64,000 nt of DNA. Source: Thiothrix sp. (GTDB lineage Bacteria; Pseudomonadota; Gammaproteobacteria; Thiotrichales; Thiotrichaceae). The position numbers and the translations under genes were made by a program. Below the pieces are notes generated by a model that searched no databases, was not told the origin of the DNA, and saw only the letters and a program-made list of their open reading frames with translations. This document shows, piece after piece, positions 1 to 8,515 of this stretch. The DNA lies in contig NZ_JAQTLS010000004.1 in the NCBI RefSeq assembly GCF_028714775.1, positions 55,232-119,231 on the forward strand. The letters are read 5' to 3'. Position 1 is the first letter of the stretch. Each line of letters starts with the position of its first letter.

Positions 1-207
1 GAAGAGGGCGACGACGAAGAATTCGAGGAAGAGGACGAAGAAGAAGCCGACGACGAGTCCGACGAAGAGGGTGAAGAAGAATCTGACGAGGACGAATCCG
101 AAGAGGAAGAGGAAGAGGAAGAGGAAGAGGAAGAGGAAGAGGAAGAGGAAGAGGAAGAGGAAGACAGTGGCGACGATGATGGCGGTGACGAAGGCGACGA
201 CGAATAA
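1..207 (+). CDS. C-terminal acidic tail of a truncated gene
   Basis: The frame is open from the first base of the window and ends at a TAA at 205-207, giving 68 residues of a protein that starts outside. About 80% are Glu or Asp, with an unbroken run of 21 Glu (codons 100-162) and a Gly/Asp-rich end. Such tails are disordered and often bind basic partners, metal ions or DNA-mimic targets. The body of the protein is missing, so no function can be given. It lies on the same strand as, and just upstream of, the SH3 protein gene at 289. Confidence 0.75.
   Translation, partial: EEGDDEEFEEEDEEEADDESDEEGEEESDEDESEEEEEEEEEEEEEEEEEEEEEDSGDDDGGDEGDDE
100..162 (+). repeat. In-frame GAAGAG hexanucleotide microsatellite
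   Basis: Ten and a half copies of the 6-base unit GAAGAG lie inside the acidic reading frame and encode 21 consecutive Glu. Because the unit is a multiple of three, slippage would change the length of the acidic tail without breaking the frame. Confidence 0.9.
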
Positions 208-288
208 GTTTTCCTTTTTTCCTTGAGCCAGTCACCCGCTTGGGTGGCTGGTGAGGTCAGATTTAACTTAAATACGGGAGGGAACGTA

Positions 289-1284
289 ATGAAAATCACC
301 CTGCAAAAGATGCTTTTGGCGGCAGCAGTATTATGGCTGTCAATCATGTTGCCTGTTACGGCAATGGAGGCTTCCGTCGCTGCAAGTGGGCAGAAAATTG
401 TGGTTGGGGCGGGCGTGAGGGTACGTAATGCACCGTCAGTCAGTGGCAAAGAGGTTGGCAAGCTGACCTTGGGTTCGGTAGTGGATGTCAGCCAGCGCAG
501 CAAAGAGAAAGCGAAAGTGGGCAGTAATACGGCTTACTGGTATCAGATTTCCAGCCCCGTCAGCGGTTGGGTATTTGGCGGCTTTACCCAAGATTTTGAT
601 GCGACTCATCCCGATGCAGCGTGGTTGGAGCTGACTCGCGCGAAGTTGGGCAAGGAAGATAAAGTGTTGACGGGCGATGCCTTGCCTTTGGGTTTTTCCG
701 ACGCAGTGGAACTGGCGGCTTTCGCCAAGACCGTTGCCGCCAAAAGCACTGACCCGGAAACCCAAGGTGAATTGGCGTTGGCACGTTTGCGGGCTATGCA
801 AATCGCCGTGTATGCACTGCCGATAGAGCCAGAAAAACGTGCTGCCGAGCCTTATGCCAGTTGGTTGAAAGCGCAGGGCGACCAAGTGTTTGCCGATGAA
901 GTTTCGGGGTCTTATTTGGTTCCTGTCGACAGTTTTTGGAAGTTGGCAGATAAATACAAAAATGCCGCGATCGGCGATGCAATTGCGTTCCACGCTGCCA
1001 ATGCTGCTTTGGGCGGTGAATGTGAAGGGTTTATGTCCTGTTATTCGCTTGCCAGCCAACGTTCGGAAGGTGAATACCTGAAACGTTTCCCCAAGGGCAA
1101 ATACGTTGAACCCGCACTGGCAATGGTGAAGTCCACGTTGGATTCCTTACAAGCCGATTGGGATAGCCAGCCAGACGAAAGGGCGGAAACCAATCTGGCA
1201 GGCTGGGAAGCGATCCTGAAACCTGTGGAAGGCAAAACGGCAGAACAGTTGCGGAAACAGCTCAGCCGTTTGAAAGTGCAGTAA
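289..1284 (+). CDS. Secreted SH3-domain protein
   Basis: This 331-residue protein starts with a typical Sec signal (MKITLQKMLLAAAVLWLS, likely cut after VTAMEA). Residues about 35-100 form a bacterial SH3-like domain: the VRVRNAPSVSGKEVG stretch is the usual hallmark, followed by WYQIS and GWVFGG. Such domains bind peptidoglycan or peptides in the periplasm. The remaining ~230 residues are helical and unrecognised. The ATG at 289 is preferred over an upstream frame opening at 223 because GGGAGG lies just before it and the signal peptide begins there. It is the first complete gene of the zinc-ribbon/giant-secreted-protein locus and may act with it in the envelope. Confidence 0.8.
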   Translation: MKITLQKMLLAAAVLWLSIMLPVTAMEASVAASGQKIVVGAGVRVRNAPSVSGKEVGKLTLGSVVDVSQRSKEKAKVGSNTAYWYQISSPVSGWVFGGFTQDFDATHPDAAWLELTRAKLGKEDKVLTGDALPLGFSDAVELAAFAKTVAAKSTDPETQGELALARLRAMQIAVYALPIEPEKRAAEPYASWLKAQGDQVFADEVSGSYLVPVDSFWKLADKYKNAAIGDAIAFHAANAALGGECEGFMSCYSLASQRSEGEYLKRFPKGKYVEPALAMVKSTLDSLQADWDSQPDERAETNLAGWEAILKPVEGKTAEQLRKQLSRLKVQ

Positions 1285-1293
1285 GTTTACGGG

Positions 1294-1452
1294 TGTTTAC
1301 CGCGATTATTTACGGCGGGTTCCGCGCTGGTTTTGAAGGTTATGTATCCAGCTTGCTGTATGACTTGACGGAGGTCATGGTTACATCTACAAAAAAGGGG
1401 AATACTGGCAAATAAGATAAATATAAAGTCGAGGGAAGCGGATGAAGTCTCT
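1294..1452 (+). repeat. Upstream direct repeat, copy A
   Basis: This 159-bp intergenic segment recurs at 5160-5317 with five substitutions and one single-base indel. The match ends exactly after the codons ATGAAGTCTCT. It includes a small inverted repeat (ATGAC/GTCAT around 1360-1379) and a possible promoter, TTGACG (1365-1370), 17 bp spacer, TACAAA (1388-1393). It marks the left edge of the tandem duplication. Confidence 0.85.
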
Positions 1453-1465
1453 AAGGAGGTGTCTG

Positions 1466-2329
1466 ATGGGTGATACCCGTTTCTGCCCACAATGTGGTGC
1501 GTTAGTTTTGCCCGAAGATGCATTTTGTGGCGAATGCGGGGCTGCATTGAAAGCAGTGCGGCCTGAACCTGAACTACCCATTCAACCCGTTGTGCCACCT
1601 ATTTTGCCGCCTGCTGCACCGTCGGTTCCCGTCCAACCACTTCCCGTTCAGCCGCCTCCCATCCAATCCGTTCCACCGCCGCCCGTCAAAGCGGGAGGGA
1701 AACGGGTTTTGACTGCCATCATGGTAGTTGGGGGCGTGATATTACTGTTTCTGCTTGTCATCCTGTTACGCCCCGGTTCCCATGAGACGACAGCACAGCC
1801 GCCGCTGGTTGTTAATGAGCAAGGCGTGGACACTTTCCGTTACCAGCACATCCGCAGTGCCGATGCCGGTTTTAAGGTTGAGGGCGTGAAAGGCGATGTT
1901 GGTTTTAGTATGGACATCCCCACTGGCTGGCAACGTGAAGAAGGGACACAGGCACATGAACTGGTATTCAAGTCACCGGATGATACCCCTGAGTCACAGA
2001 TGTTCCTTGCCGTATTGGCGGAACCAGCAACGAAAGGGCATTCCGCAGCCGATGTGGCAACAGCGCACATCACCGAATTGCGGGACATGGCAGCGGATGC
2101 AGAAGTACTTGAACAAGCGGAAATCCTGTCGCGGGTGGGAACGGGGCAGCGTGCCGTGCTGCGCTATATCGGCCCCAGTGATTCGCCGGGGAAACTGATG
2201 ACGGAAATGGTCGTCTTCCAACACGGCAAGGTCATTTATCGGCTGGAACTGACCGCGCCTGAGCCGCTATGGCATACCGCGCAGCAGGCTATGGAACAAG
2301 CATTGGCGAGCTTGGAGTTTGGGTCATGA
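1466..2329 (+). CDS. Zinc-ribbon, single-TM protein with PsbP/DcrB-like exported domain
   Basis: Residues 6-25 form a zinc ribbon (CPQCG and CGECG, two CxxC pairs). A Pro/Val-rich linker of ~45 residues follows, then one membrane segment near residues 75-97 (VLTAIMVVGGVILLFLLVIL). The outer domain of ~170 residues contains FSMDIPTGWQ, which recalls the PsbP/DcrB fold; that assignment is tentative. I chose ATG 1466 because AAGGAGGT (1453-1460) sits five bases before it. ATG 1442 in the same frame is possible and corresponds to the start used by the gene after the second copy of the upstream repeat. Its stop overlaps the next start (ATGA), so the two are translationally coupled. Function unknown; the topology suggests a sensor or tether linking cytoplasm and periplasm. 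Confidence 0.75.
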   Translation: MGDTRFCPQCGALVLPEDAFCGECGAALKAVRPEPELPIQPVVPPILPPAAPSVPVQPLPVQPPPIQSVPPPPVKAGGKRVLTAIMVVGGVILLFLLVILLRPGSHETTAQPPLVVNEQGVDTFRYQHIRSADAGFKVEGVKGDVGFSMDIPTGWQREEGTQAHELVFKSPDDTPESQMFLAVLAEPATKGHSAADVATAHITELRDMAADAEVLEQAEILSRVGTGQRAVLRYIGPSDSPGKLMTEMVVFQHGKVIYRLELTAPEPLWHTAQQAMEQALASLEFGS

Positions 2330-5127
2330 AGCCGGTAGCCCGCAGAACCTCTGTGCGGGCATTGCTCCTATTGTTGGCAATCCTGATGGGGATATGTAGC
2401 TTCCCGTCGTCCGCCCATGCGCTGGATGCCCAAGATCAGGCGGTGATCAAGGCACTGAATTTGTCCCAGACCATGCGCAGCGAGCGTTACCGCAATGCCT
2501 TCTGGAAGAAGGGTTTCCGTTTTTACGATTGCTCTTGGAACCAGCAACCGCCCCGTTCCGGTGGGCCTCCTGTCCCCACTTATTTGCAGCGTTGTTTTGG
2601 GGTGGGGTCGACTGCTATCGCGCTTTATGTCTTTGAAGACGATGCCAGTGCCCAGCAGTTTATGAAGCACCCAGTACGGGGAAATCTATTCTCGAATGAC
2701 TACGACCCAAGTTTGGATTGCCATCGGTTGGCGGGTGGGCGTTACGTTATCCATGTCGGCAGTCATTTTTGCCCACAGCGTGGTGAAGCATTACTGGATT
2801 TGCTGGAAGCAAGGGTTAATGAGGTTATCACGGGTGATGGCGAAGTGTATTCCCAGCCTGCGGAAGATGATGGTAGCAATGCAGATGCCAGCAGTGACAA
2901 CCCATCAGGTGAAACGCCACCGCCTGCTGGGACAACCCCACTCACCAACCCTAACTGGGACTGGGATAAAATCGGGAAACAGTTCGATAACATGTACCAG
3001 AATGGCAATGTCCCATCTGATGGTGGGCAGGACGGGTCGTCTGTGGACGTACCATACAGCCCTGCCAATCTAACAGAGTGGACTGAAACCGAAGTTGCCG
3101 TTGCCACCGGAGTTGGCACGACCCTTGGCGCAGGCGTTGCCGGATTAGGCGCATGGCTGATGCTGGGGCAAATTGGTGTCGGTCGGCGTGAGGCATTTGA
3201 AGATATGGGCGGCTTGCTGCGCGGACAGTTACCCGATGACGGTTTCGACGCATGGAAAGCAAAATATCAGGGACTCGGCTGGAAATACGTCGAAGAAAAC
3301 GGCATCGCCCGTTTCATCCCCCCCGACCAAGCCCCCGTTTCCCCACCCGTCGAACGCCCATCCCAAGATGGCGATGTCAATCCGGCAACGGGTGAAATCT
3401 GGAGTGCTGAAGACGGTGGCTGGGTAGGGCGCAACCTGTACGAACAGAACCAACGCCGCACCCAAGACATTGCCGCGATTGAAGCGCGTTCCGCCGATGC
3501 CATGCAGGAATACGATGCCCAAACCCGAGCAATGGGCGCGGAGATACTGGATGCCCCCCGCCAACGTGCGGAAATTGCCAAAGTATTCGAGGAACGCCGC
3601 AAGCTGGATGACGCCATCGAAGCCATCTGGCGCAAGGACATCCAAGACGGCACACTCGACGAAACCCGCAAAGCATTGCTCGACCACCTGCAAAACAAGG
3701 CCGAAGAACTTTCGCTGCAACCTGACCGTACCCGCGCCCTAGAAGAACTTTCCACCTTGGGCGGCGTGGTTGAACAGCAAGCGCGTGCTGGCTTTACCCC
3801 CACCTATACCTACAAGGACGCCGTGTTTGACACGTCGGTACAGATTGGCGCGGCGGCACTGGATACCGTGCTAACCCATGGTTACGCCAGTTCAGCCGTG
3901 GGCAGCAGCCTTGCCATGCGCGATGCAGCGCGGGAAGGCAAATCACTTTACGAAATCGCCAAAGCAGGCGTGACCGCCGCCGCCGTCGACTTTGGTATTG
4001 GCAAATCAGCGGAATACCTCGGCCATGCCGTTGGTGCTGCCCGCACCGCGTGGCGTGAAGTGGGCGAAGCCGCAGAAGAAGCCGCCAAAGTCGCCGAACG
4101 TTTAGGTGCTGCCCACAATGCGGTCGGCGATCTGGCGGCACAAAGTGAACGCAACCTCGCCAAACTCGAACAAAACCTCGTGAAAGACGCCTCTGGGCAT
4201 CCCCGCGCCCGCTTGGAAGACGTATTGGAAATGCAGCGCACCCCCCATCAAGTGCGTAACCTCAAACAAACTGGCGCGGCGGAACTGCAAGAAGGCTTCA
4301 ACAACACCCTGCGTTCCGAAGTTTACAAACCCCACGACAAAGCACTGGTACGGCAACTCAAGGAAACCTGCCCCGACCTCGCCGACCGCAAGCTCGTGGT
4401 GCACGAATTCCGCACCCCCGGCAAAGCCAGTTCCGGCATCAACACCGACCGCGATTTCCGCGTCATGTTCAAAAACGAAAGTGGTGAATGGCTCGAAGTG
4501 CCCCGCGAACGCTGGGAAAAGAACTCACAAGACATTTTCGCCGACCTGACAGGTTACGATGCCAGCAAATGCCCCAAAGGGCTGGACACAGCACAACAAA
4601 AAGCATGGTGGGCGGAACAACACGGTCACACCGCCACTGACCGTACCTTCCGCGAAGCTTGCCCCGACTATTCCGACCAACTCATTGACGCCGCTACTGG
4701 CGAACGTGTCAGGGGAACGCCGCGCATTGAAGAGCTGAAGAACATAGCCTCCGGCAAAGCGGGTGTACCGGAAAGCCCCTTGCAGTTGCGTGACCCCGGC
4801 GCAATTGGGCAGCAGTTTGACGAAAAGATTGCCGGAAACTTACGGCGTGGCGACACGTTTGAGGCCGTTGCCCAAGCACAAAAAGGCGTGGATACCTTGG
4901 ACGCAGTACGCAAAGCTTACGATGTACAAGGTCTAAAAGCAGGGGAGCTGCCGGAACGCCTGAGTGATGCGATGACACTGATCCGCGCCTCCAACCTGCC
5001 TGCCAAACCCAATGCCCATGAGCTGGCGGCACTTCAGGAAGGGCTGGAAAACTTAGGGTTCAGTAACCTTGATGAATTCGGCAAATCGCTTGCCGGTCAG
5101 TTTGACAGCCTGAAGCTGGCGAAATGA
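2326..5127 (+). CDS. Large secreted protein, paralogue A
   Basis: This 933-residue protein has a Sec signal ending SSAHA, cut before LDAQDQ. A ~200-residue variable N-terminal domain contains four Cys that could form disulfides, and an acidic/Pro linker follows. A Gly-rich hydrophobic segment (VATGVGTTLGAGVAGLGAWL, ~residue 255-285) looks like a membrane hairpin. The long soluble C-terminal half is rich in Ala, Glu and Arg, with coiled-coil-like stretches. A late segment has the pattern SSGINTDRDFRVMF, which might be a nucleotidyltransferase-like or structural motif; I cannot assign it. From about residue 252 on it is almost identical to the paralogue at 5941-8502. The start at 2326 overlaps the stop of the zinc-ribbon gene and gives a clean signal peptide. 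No family recognised; an envelope-associated or surface complex is the best guess. Confidence 0.75.
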   Translation: MKPVARRTSVRALLLLLAILMGICSFPSSAHALDAQDQAVIKALNLSQTMRSERYRNAFWKKGFRFYDCSWNQQPPRSGGPPVPTYLQRCFGVGSTAIALYVFEDDASAQQFMKHPVRGNLFSNDYDPSLDCHRLAGGRYVIHVGSHFCPQRGEALLDLLEARVNEVITGDGEVYSQPAEDDGSNADASSDNPSGETPPPAGTTPLTNPNWDWDKIGKQFDNMYQNGNVPSDGGQDGSSVDVPYSPANLTEWTETEVAVATGVGTTLGAGVAGLGAWLMLGQIGVGRREAFEDMGGLLRGQLPDDGFDAWKAKYQGLGWKYVEENGIARFIPPDQAPVSPPVERPSQDGDVNPATGEIWSAEDGGWVGRNLYEQNQRRTQDIAAIEARSADAMQEYDAQTRAMGAEILDAPRQRAEIAKVFEERRKLDDAIEAIWRKDIQDGTLDETRKALLDHLQNKAEELSLQPDRTRALEELSTLGGVVEQQARAGFTPTYTYKDAVFDTSVQIGAAALDTVLTHGYASSAVGSSLAMRDAAREGKSLYEIAKAGVTAAAVDFGIGKSAEYLGHAVGAARTAWREVGEAAEEAAKVAERLGAAHNAVGDLAAQSERNLAKLEQNLVKDASGHPRARLEDVLEMQRTPHQVRNLKQTGAAELQEGFNNTLRSEVYKPHDKALVRQLKETCPDLADRKLVVHEFRTPGKASSGINTDRDFRVMFKNESGEWLEVPRERWEKNSQDIFADLTGYDASKCPKGLDTAQQKAWWAEQHGHTATDRTFREACPDYSDQLIDAATGERVRGTPRIEELKNIASGKAGVPESPLQLRDPGAIGQQFDEKIAGNLRRGDTFEAVAQAQKGVDTLDAVRKAYDVQGLKAGELPERLSDAMTLIRASNLPAKPNAHELAALQEGLENLGFSNLDEFGKSLAGQFDSLKLAK
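3079..5127 (+). repeat. Long direct repeat, copy A (C-terminal halves of the paralogues)
   Basis: About 2.05 kb matches 6454-8502 at a constant offset of 3375 bases with no indel seen. The first ~550 bp carries scattered substitutions. From about 3624 to the stop I found a single difference (GAAGCTG versus GAAACTG near the end). The jump in identity suggests recent gene conversion of the 3' 1.5 kb. Confidence 0.9.
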
Positions 5128-5159
5128 AGGAAGTGGCAAATTACCCCCCGAAGAGCAGA

Positions 5160-5317
5160 TGTTTACGCGATTATTTACGGCGGGTTCCGCGCTGGTTTTG
5201 AAGGTTATGTATCCAGCTCGCTGCATGACTTGACGGAGGTCATGGTTACATCTACAAAAAAGGGGAATACTGACAAATAAGATAAATATAAAGTCGAGGG
5301 AAACAGATGAAGTCTCT
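5160..5317 (+). repeat. Upstream direct repeat, copy B
   Basis: Second copy of the 159-bp segment at 1294-1452, here upstream of the small membrane protein gene. The possible promoter elements are retained: TTGACG at 5230-5235 and TACAAA at 5253-5258, 17 bp apart. It marks the start of the second duplicated unit. Confidence 0.85.
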
Positions 5318-5924
5318 TTGGCAACAAATCACAGCAGAAGGTCGGCGTTTGGTGAAAGTCGCGGGCATGGCAGCAGGGGGGCTTGTGCTGCTGCTGATTG
5401 CCAGCCTGTTTACCGACGACCCTGCCAAAACCTTTTTCCGCACCTTGTCGCTGCTCGGCACAGGGATGGTGCTCCTCTCCGTTACCATGATGGTTCTCAC
5501 TTTCCGTAAAGCACGCGCTATCGTTCCCGGCGCGTTGCTTGTGTCGTTGGCAACCACCTTCGCCGTTGCCGGAGTCCAGTTCTTGTTTGCAGCGCAGCGT
5601 CCGGGCTTATTGTTGGCGTTCCTTGCGCTGTTGGCAGGCGGGCTGGTAGGGATGGGTTGGGCGCGTACCACCAAGGTATTTATCGACGGTGATGCAGTGC
5701 GCAGCCAAGGCACTGCATGGTATCTGGTAGTGTGGGCAATCACGTTCCTTTCCAACCAATTGATGGCGTTGGTATTGGGCGCTGCGCCTGCGGGCGGTCT
5801 GGTCATCTTGCTGGTCGGCACGGGTGTGGCGGTTGGTAATAATGTGTACCAGCTCATGCGTTATCGGCGTGCTACGGCGATGCTTGCGGTTTCTGCAAAT
5901 CCTTTGCCACAAGGAGGTCTCTGA
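5307..5924 (+). CDS. Small polytopic membrane protein
   Basis: This 205-residue protein has about five or six hydrophobic segments (around residues 18-36, 45-63, 72-92, 98-116, 140-158 and 162-180) and few charged loops. The start ATG at 5307 follows GAGGGAA and lies at the end of the duplicated upstream segment; it is the equivalent of the ATG at 1442. No enzyme motif is seen. Relative to the first copy of the cassette it occupies the place of the zinc-ribbon gene and is directly followed by paralogue B. It may anchor or partner that secreted protein. Family not recognised. Confidence 0.7.
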   Translation: MKSLWQQITAEGRRLVKVAGMAAGGLVLLLIASLFTDDPAKTFFRTLSLLGTGMVLLSVTMMVLTFRKARAIVPGALLVSLATTFAVAGVQFLFAAQRPGLLLAFLALLAGGLVGMGWARTTKVFIDGDAVRSQGTAWYLVVWAITFLSNQLMALVLGAAPAGGLVILLVGTGVAVGNNVYQLMRYRRATAMLAVSANPLPQGGL

Positions 5925-5944
5925 TGGTGGAGTTCGAGCCATGA
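5924..5944 (+). other. Six-codon vestigial ORF coupling into paralogue B
   Basis: A mini-ORF (M-V-E-F-E-P-stop) has a near-perfect ribosome site AAGGAGGT at 5911-5918 and its stop overlaps the next start (ATGA at 5941-5944). The bases around its start match the start of the zinc-ribbon gene in copy A (AAGGAGG...TCTGATGG). Its end, GAGTTCGAGCCATGA, matches the end of that gene (GAGTTTGGGTCATGA at 2315-2329). It therefore looks like the zinc-ribbon gene with its interior deleted, keeping the ribosome site and the coupling junction. Confidence 0.6.
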
Positions 5945-8502
5945 AACGCTTCCATCGCTTGGTGTTGTTGCTAGTAGTGGTGGGGATGTGCTGTTTCACA
6001 CCACCTGCCTATGCGCTGGATGCCCAAGATCAGTCCGTCATCAGGTCACTGGATGTTCAGGGGGCTGGGGTTTACGTTGTTGCTGCCAACGATGATACGG
6101 GGACTACGGTTTCCAATTTGCGGGATCGTCTTAAAACGCATCCTATTGGCGGTGGAAGTCCACCTACGCCACATGGAACCCTTCCCGACAGGGAAACGAT
6201 AGATAGGCTTTTCAAAAACCAGCCGTTTAATAATGGGCAACCCCTTGTTCCCCCATCTGAGGATCCCCCGCCTGACGATGCCAAAACTGACATTCAGCCT
6301 CCAGAGCCTGCTACTCCACCACCGTTCACCCCCAATCAGGAAGAGATCGAAAAGCTATTCGAGAACCCCTACCAGAATGGCAATGTGCCACCTAATACTG
6401 GGCAGGAAGAGCCGCCCGTGGACGTGCCATACACTCCTGCCAATCCACCAGAATGGAGTGAAACCGAAGTTGCCGTTGCCACCGGAGTCGGCACGACCCT
6501 TGGTGCTGGTGTTGCCGGTTTAGGCGCATGGCTGATGCTGGGGCAAATCGGTGTCGGTCGGCGTGAGGCATTTGAGGATATGGGCGGCTTGCTGCGCGGG
6601 CAGTTACCCGATGACGGTTTCGACGCATGGAAAGCGAAACACCAAGCACTCGGCTGGAAATACGTCGAAGAAAATGGCATCGCCCGTTTCATCCCCCCCG
6701 ACCAAGCCCCCGTTTCCCCACCCGCCGAACGCCCATCCCAAGATGGCGATGTCAATCCGGCAACGGGTGAAATCTGGAGTGCTGAAGACGGTGGCTGGGT
6801 AGGACGCAACCTGTACGAACAGAACCAACGCCGCGCCCAAGACATTGCCGCGATTGAAGCCCGTTCCGCCGATGCCATGCAGGAATACGATGCCAAAACC
6901 CGAGCAATGGGCGCGGAGATATTGGATGCCCCCCGCCAACGCGCGGAAATCGCCAAAGTATTCGAGGAACGCCGCAAGCTGGACGACGCCATTGAAGCCA
7001 TCTGGCGCAAGGACATCCAAGACGGCACACTCGACGAAACCCGCAAAGCATTGCTCGACCACCTGCAAAACAAGGCCGAAGAACTTTCGCTGCAACCTGA
7101 CCGTACCCGCGCCCTAGAAGAACTTTCCACCTTGGGCGGCGTGGTTGAACAGCAAGCGCGTGCTGGCTTTACCCCCACCTATACCTACAAGGACGCCGTG
7201 TTTGACACGTCGGTACAGATTGGCGCGGCGGCACTGGATACCGTGCTAACCCATGGTTACGCCAGTTCAGCCGTGGGCAGCAGCCTTGCCATGCGCGATG
7301 CAGCGCGGGAAGGCAAATCACTTTACGAAATCGCCAAAGCAGGCGTGACCGCCGCCGCCGTCGACTTTGGTATTGGCAAATCAGCGGAATACCTCGGCCA
7401 TGCCGTTGGTGCTGCCCGCACCGCGTGGCGTGAAGTGGGCGAAGCCGCAGAAGAAGCCGCCAAAGTCGCCGAACGTTTAGGTGCTGCCCACAATGCGGTC
7501 GGCGATCTGGCGGCACAAAGTGAACGCAACCTCGCCAAACTCGAACAAAACCTCGTGAAAGACGCCTCTGGGCATCCCCGCGCCCGCTTGGAAGACGTAT
7601 TGGAAATGCAGCGCACCCCCCATCAAGTGCGTAACCTCAAACAAACTGGCGCGGCGGAACTGCAAGAAGGCTTCAACAACACCCTGCGTTCCGAAGTTTA
7701 CAAACCCCACGACAAAGCACTGGTACGGCAACTCAAGGAAACCTGCCCCGACCTCGCCGACCGCAAGCTCGTGGTGCACGAATTCCGCACCCCCGGCAAA
7801 GCCAGTTCCGGCATCAACACCGACCGCGATTTCCGCGTCATGTTCAAAAACGAAAGTGGTGAATGGCTCGAAGTGCCCCGCGAACGCTGGGAAAAGAACT
7901 CACAAGACATTTTCGCCGACCTGACAGGTTACGATGCCAGCAAATGCCCCAAAGGGCTGGACACAGCACAACAAAAAGCATGGTGGGCGGAACAACACGG
8001 TCACACCGCCACTGACCGTACCTTCCGCGAAGCTTGCCCCGACTATTCCGACCAACTCATTGACGCCGCTACTGGCGAACGTGTCAGGGGAACGCCGCGC
8101 ATTGAAGAGCTGAAGAACATAGCCTCCGGCAAAGCGGGTGTACCGGAAAGCCCCTTGCAGTTGCGTGACCCCGGCGCAATTGGGCAGCAGTTTGACGAAA
8201 AGATTGCCGGAAACTTACGGCGTGGCGACACGTTTGAGGCCGTTGCCCAAGCACAAAAAGGCGTGGATACCTTGGACGCAGTACGCAAAGCTTACGATGT
8301 ACAAGGTCTAAAAGCAGGGGAGCTGCCGGAACGCCTGAGTGATGCGATGACACTGATCCGCGCCTCCAACCTGCCTGCCAAACCCAATGCCCATGAGCTG
8401 GCGGCACTTCAGGAAGGGCTGGAAAACTTAGGGTTCAGTAACCTTGATGAATTCGGCAAATCGCTTGCCGGTCAGTTTGACAGCCTGAAACTGGCGAAAT
8501 GA
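5941..8502 (+). CDS. Large secreted protein, paralogue B
   Basis: This 853-residue protein has a Sec signal (MKRFHRLVLLLVVVGMCC, cut near AYA before LDAQDQ). The mature start is shared with paralogue A, but the N-terminal domain is a different, shorter, Pro-rich region that lacks the Cys pattern of A. From the segment ETEVAVATGVGTT onward the two proteins are colinear and nearly identical to the last residue. The start at 5941 is fixed by the signal peptide and by overlap with the mini-ORF stop. A conserved C-terminal body with a swapped N-terminal head suggests that the heads confer different partners or targets. No family recognised. Confidence 0.75.
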   Translation: MKRFHRLVLLLVVVGMCCFTPPAYALDAQDQSVIRSLDVQGAGVYVVAANDDTGTTVSNLRDRLKTHPIGGGSPPTPHGTLPDRETIDRLFKNQPFNNGQPLVPPSEDPPPDDAKTDIQPPEPATPPPFTPNQEEIEKLFENPYQNGNVPPNTGQEEPPVDVPYTPANPPEWSETEVAVATGVGTTLGAGVAGLGAWLMLGQIGVGRREAFEDMGGLLRGQLPDDGFDAWKAKHQALGWKYVEENGIARFIPPDQAPVSPPAERPSQDGDVNPATGEIWSAEDGGWVGRNLYEQNQRRAQDIAAIEARSADAMQEYDAKTRAMGAEILDAPRQRAEIAKVFEERRKLDDAIEAIWRKDIQDGTLDETRKALLDHLQNKAEELSLQPDRTRALEELSTLGGVVEQQARAGFTPTYTYKDAVFDTSVQIGAAALDTVLTHGYASSAVGSSLAMRDAAREGKSLYEIAKAGVTAAAVDFGIGKSAEYLGHAVGAARTAWREVGEAAEEAAKVAERLGAAHNAVGDLAAQSERNLAKLEQNLVKDASGHPRARLEDVLEMQRTPHQVRNLKQTGAAELQEGFNNTLRSEVYKPHDKALVRQLKETCPDLADRKLVVHEFRTPGKASSGINTDRDFRVMFKNESGEWLEVPRERWEKNSQDIFADLTGYDASKCPKGLDTAQQKAWWAEQHGHTATDRTFREACPDYSDQLIDAATGERVRGTPRIEELKNIASGKAGVPESPLQLRDPGAIGQQFDEKIAGNLRRGDTFEAVAQAQKGVDTLDAVRKAYDVQGLKAGELPERLSDAMTLIRASNLPAKPNAHELAALQEGLENLGFSNLDEFGKSLAGQFDSLKLAK
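6454..8502 (+). repeat. Long direct repeat, copy B (C-terminal halves of the paralogues)
   Basis: Partner of the repeat at 3079-5127, offset 3375 bases, entirely inside the coding region of paralogue B. The last ~1.5 kb differs at one base only. Confidence 0.9.
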
Positions 8503-8515
8503 AAGGAGTAGAACG

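Noticed and set aside
1294..5317. Direct repeats as insertion-sequence or integron flanks
   Set aside because: The repeated segments carry no terminal inverted repeats, integrase or transposase; a plain tandem duplication explains them.
6369..7178. 269-residue minus-strand frame inside paralogue B
   Set aside because: A shadow of the secreted-protein gene, rich in Ser/Arg as expected for antisense of GC-rich Ala/Glu codons; the same shadow appears in paralogue A.
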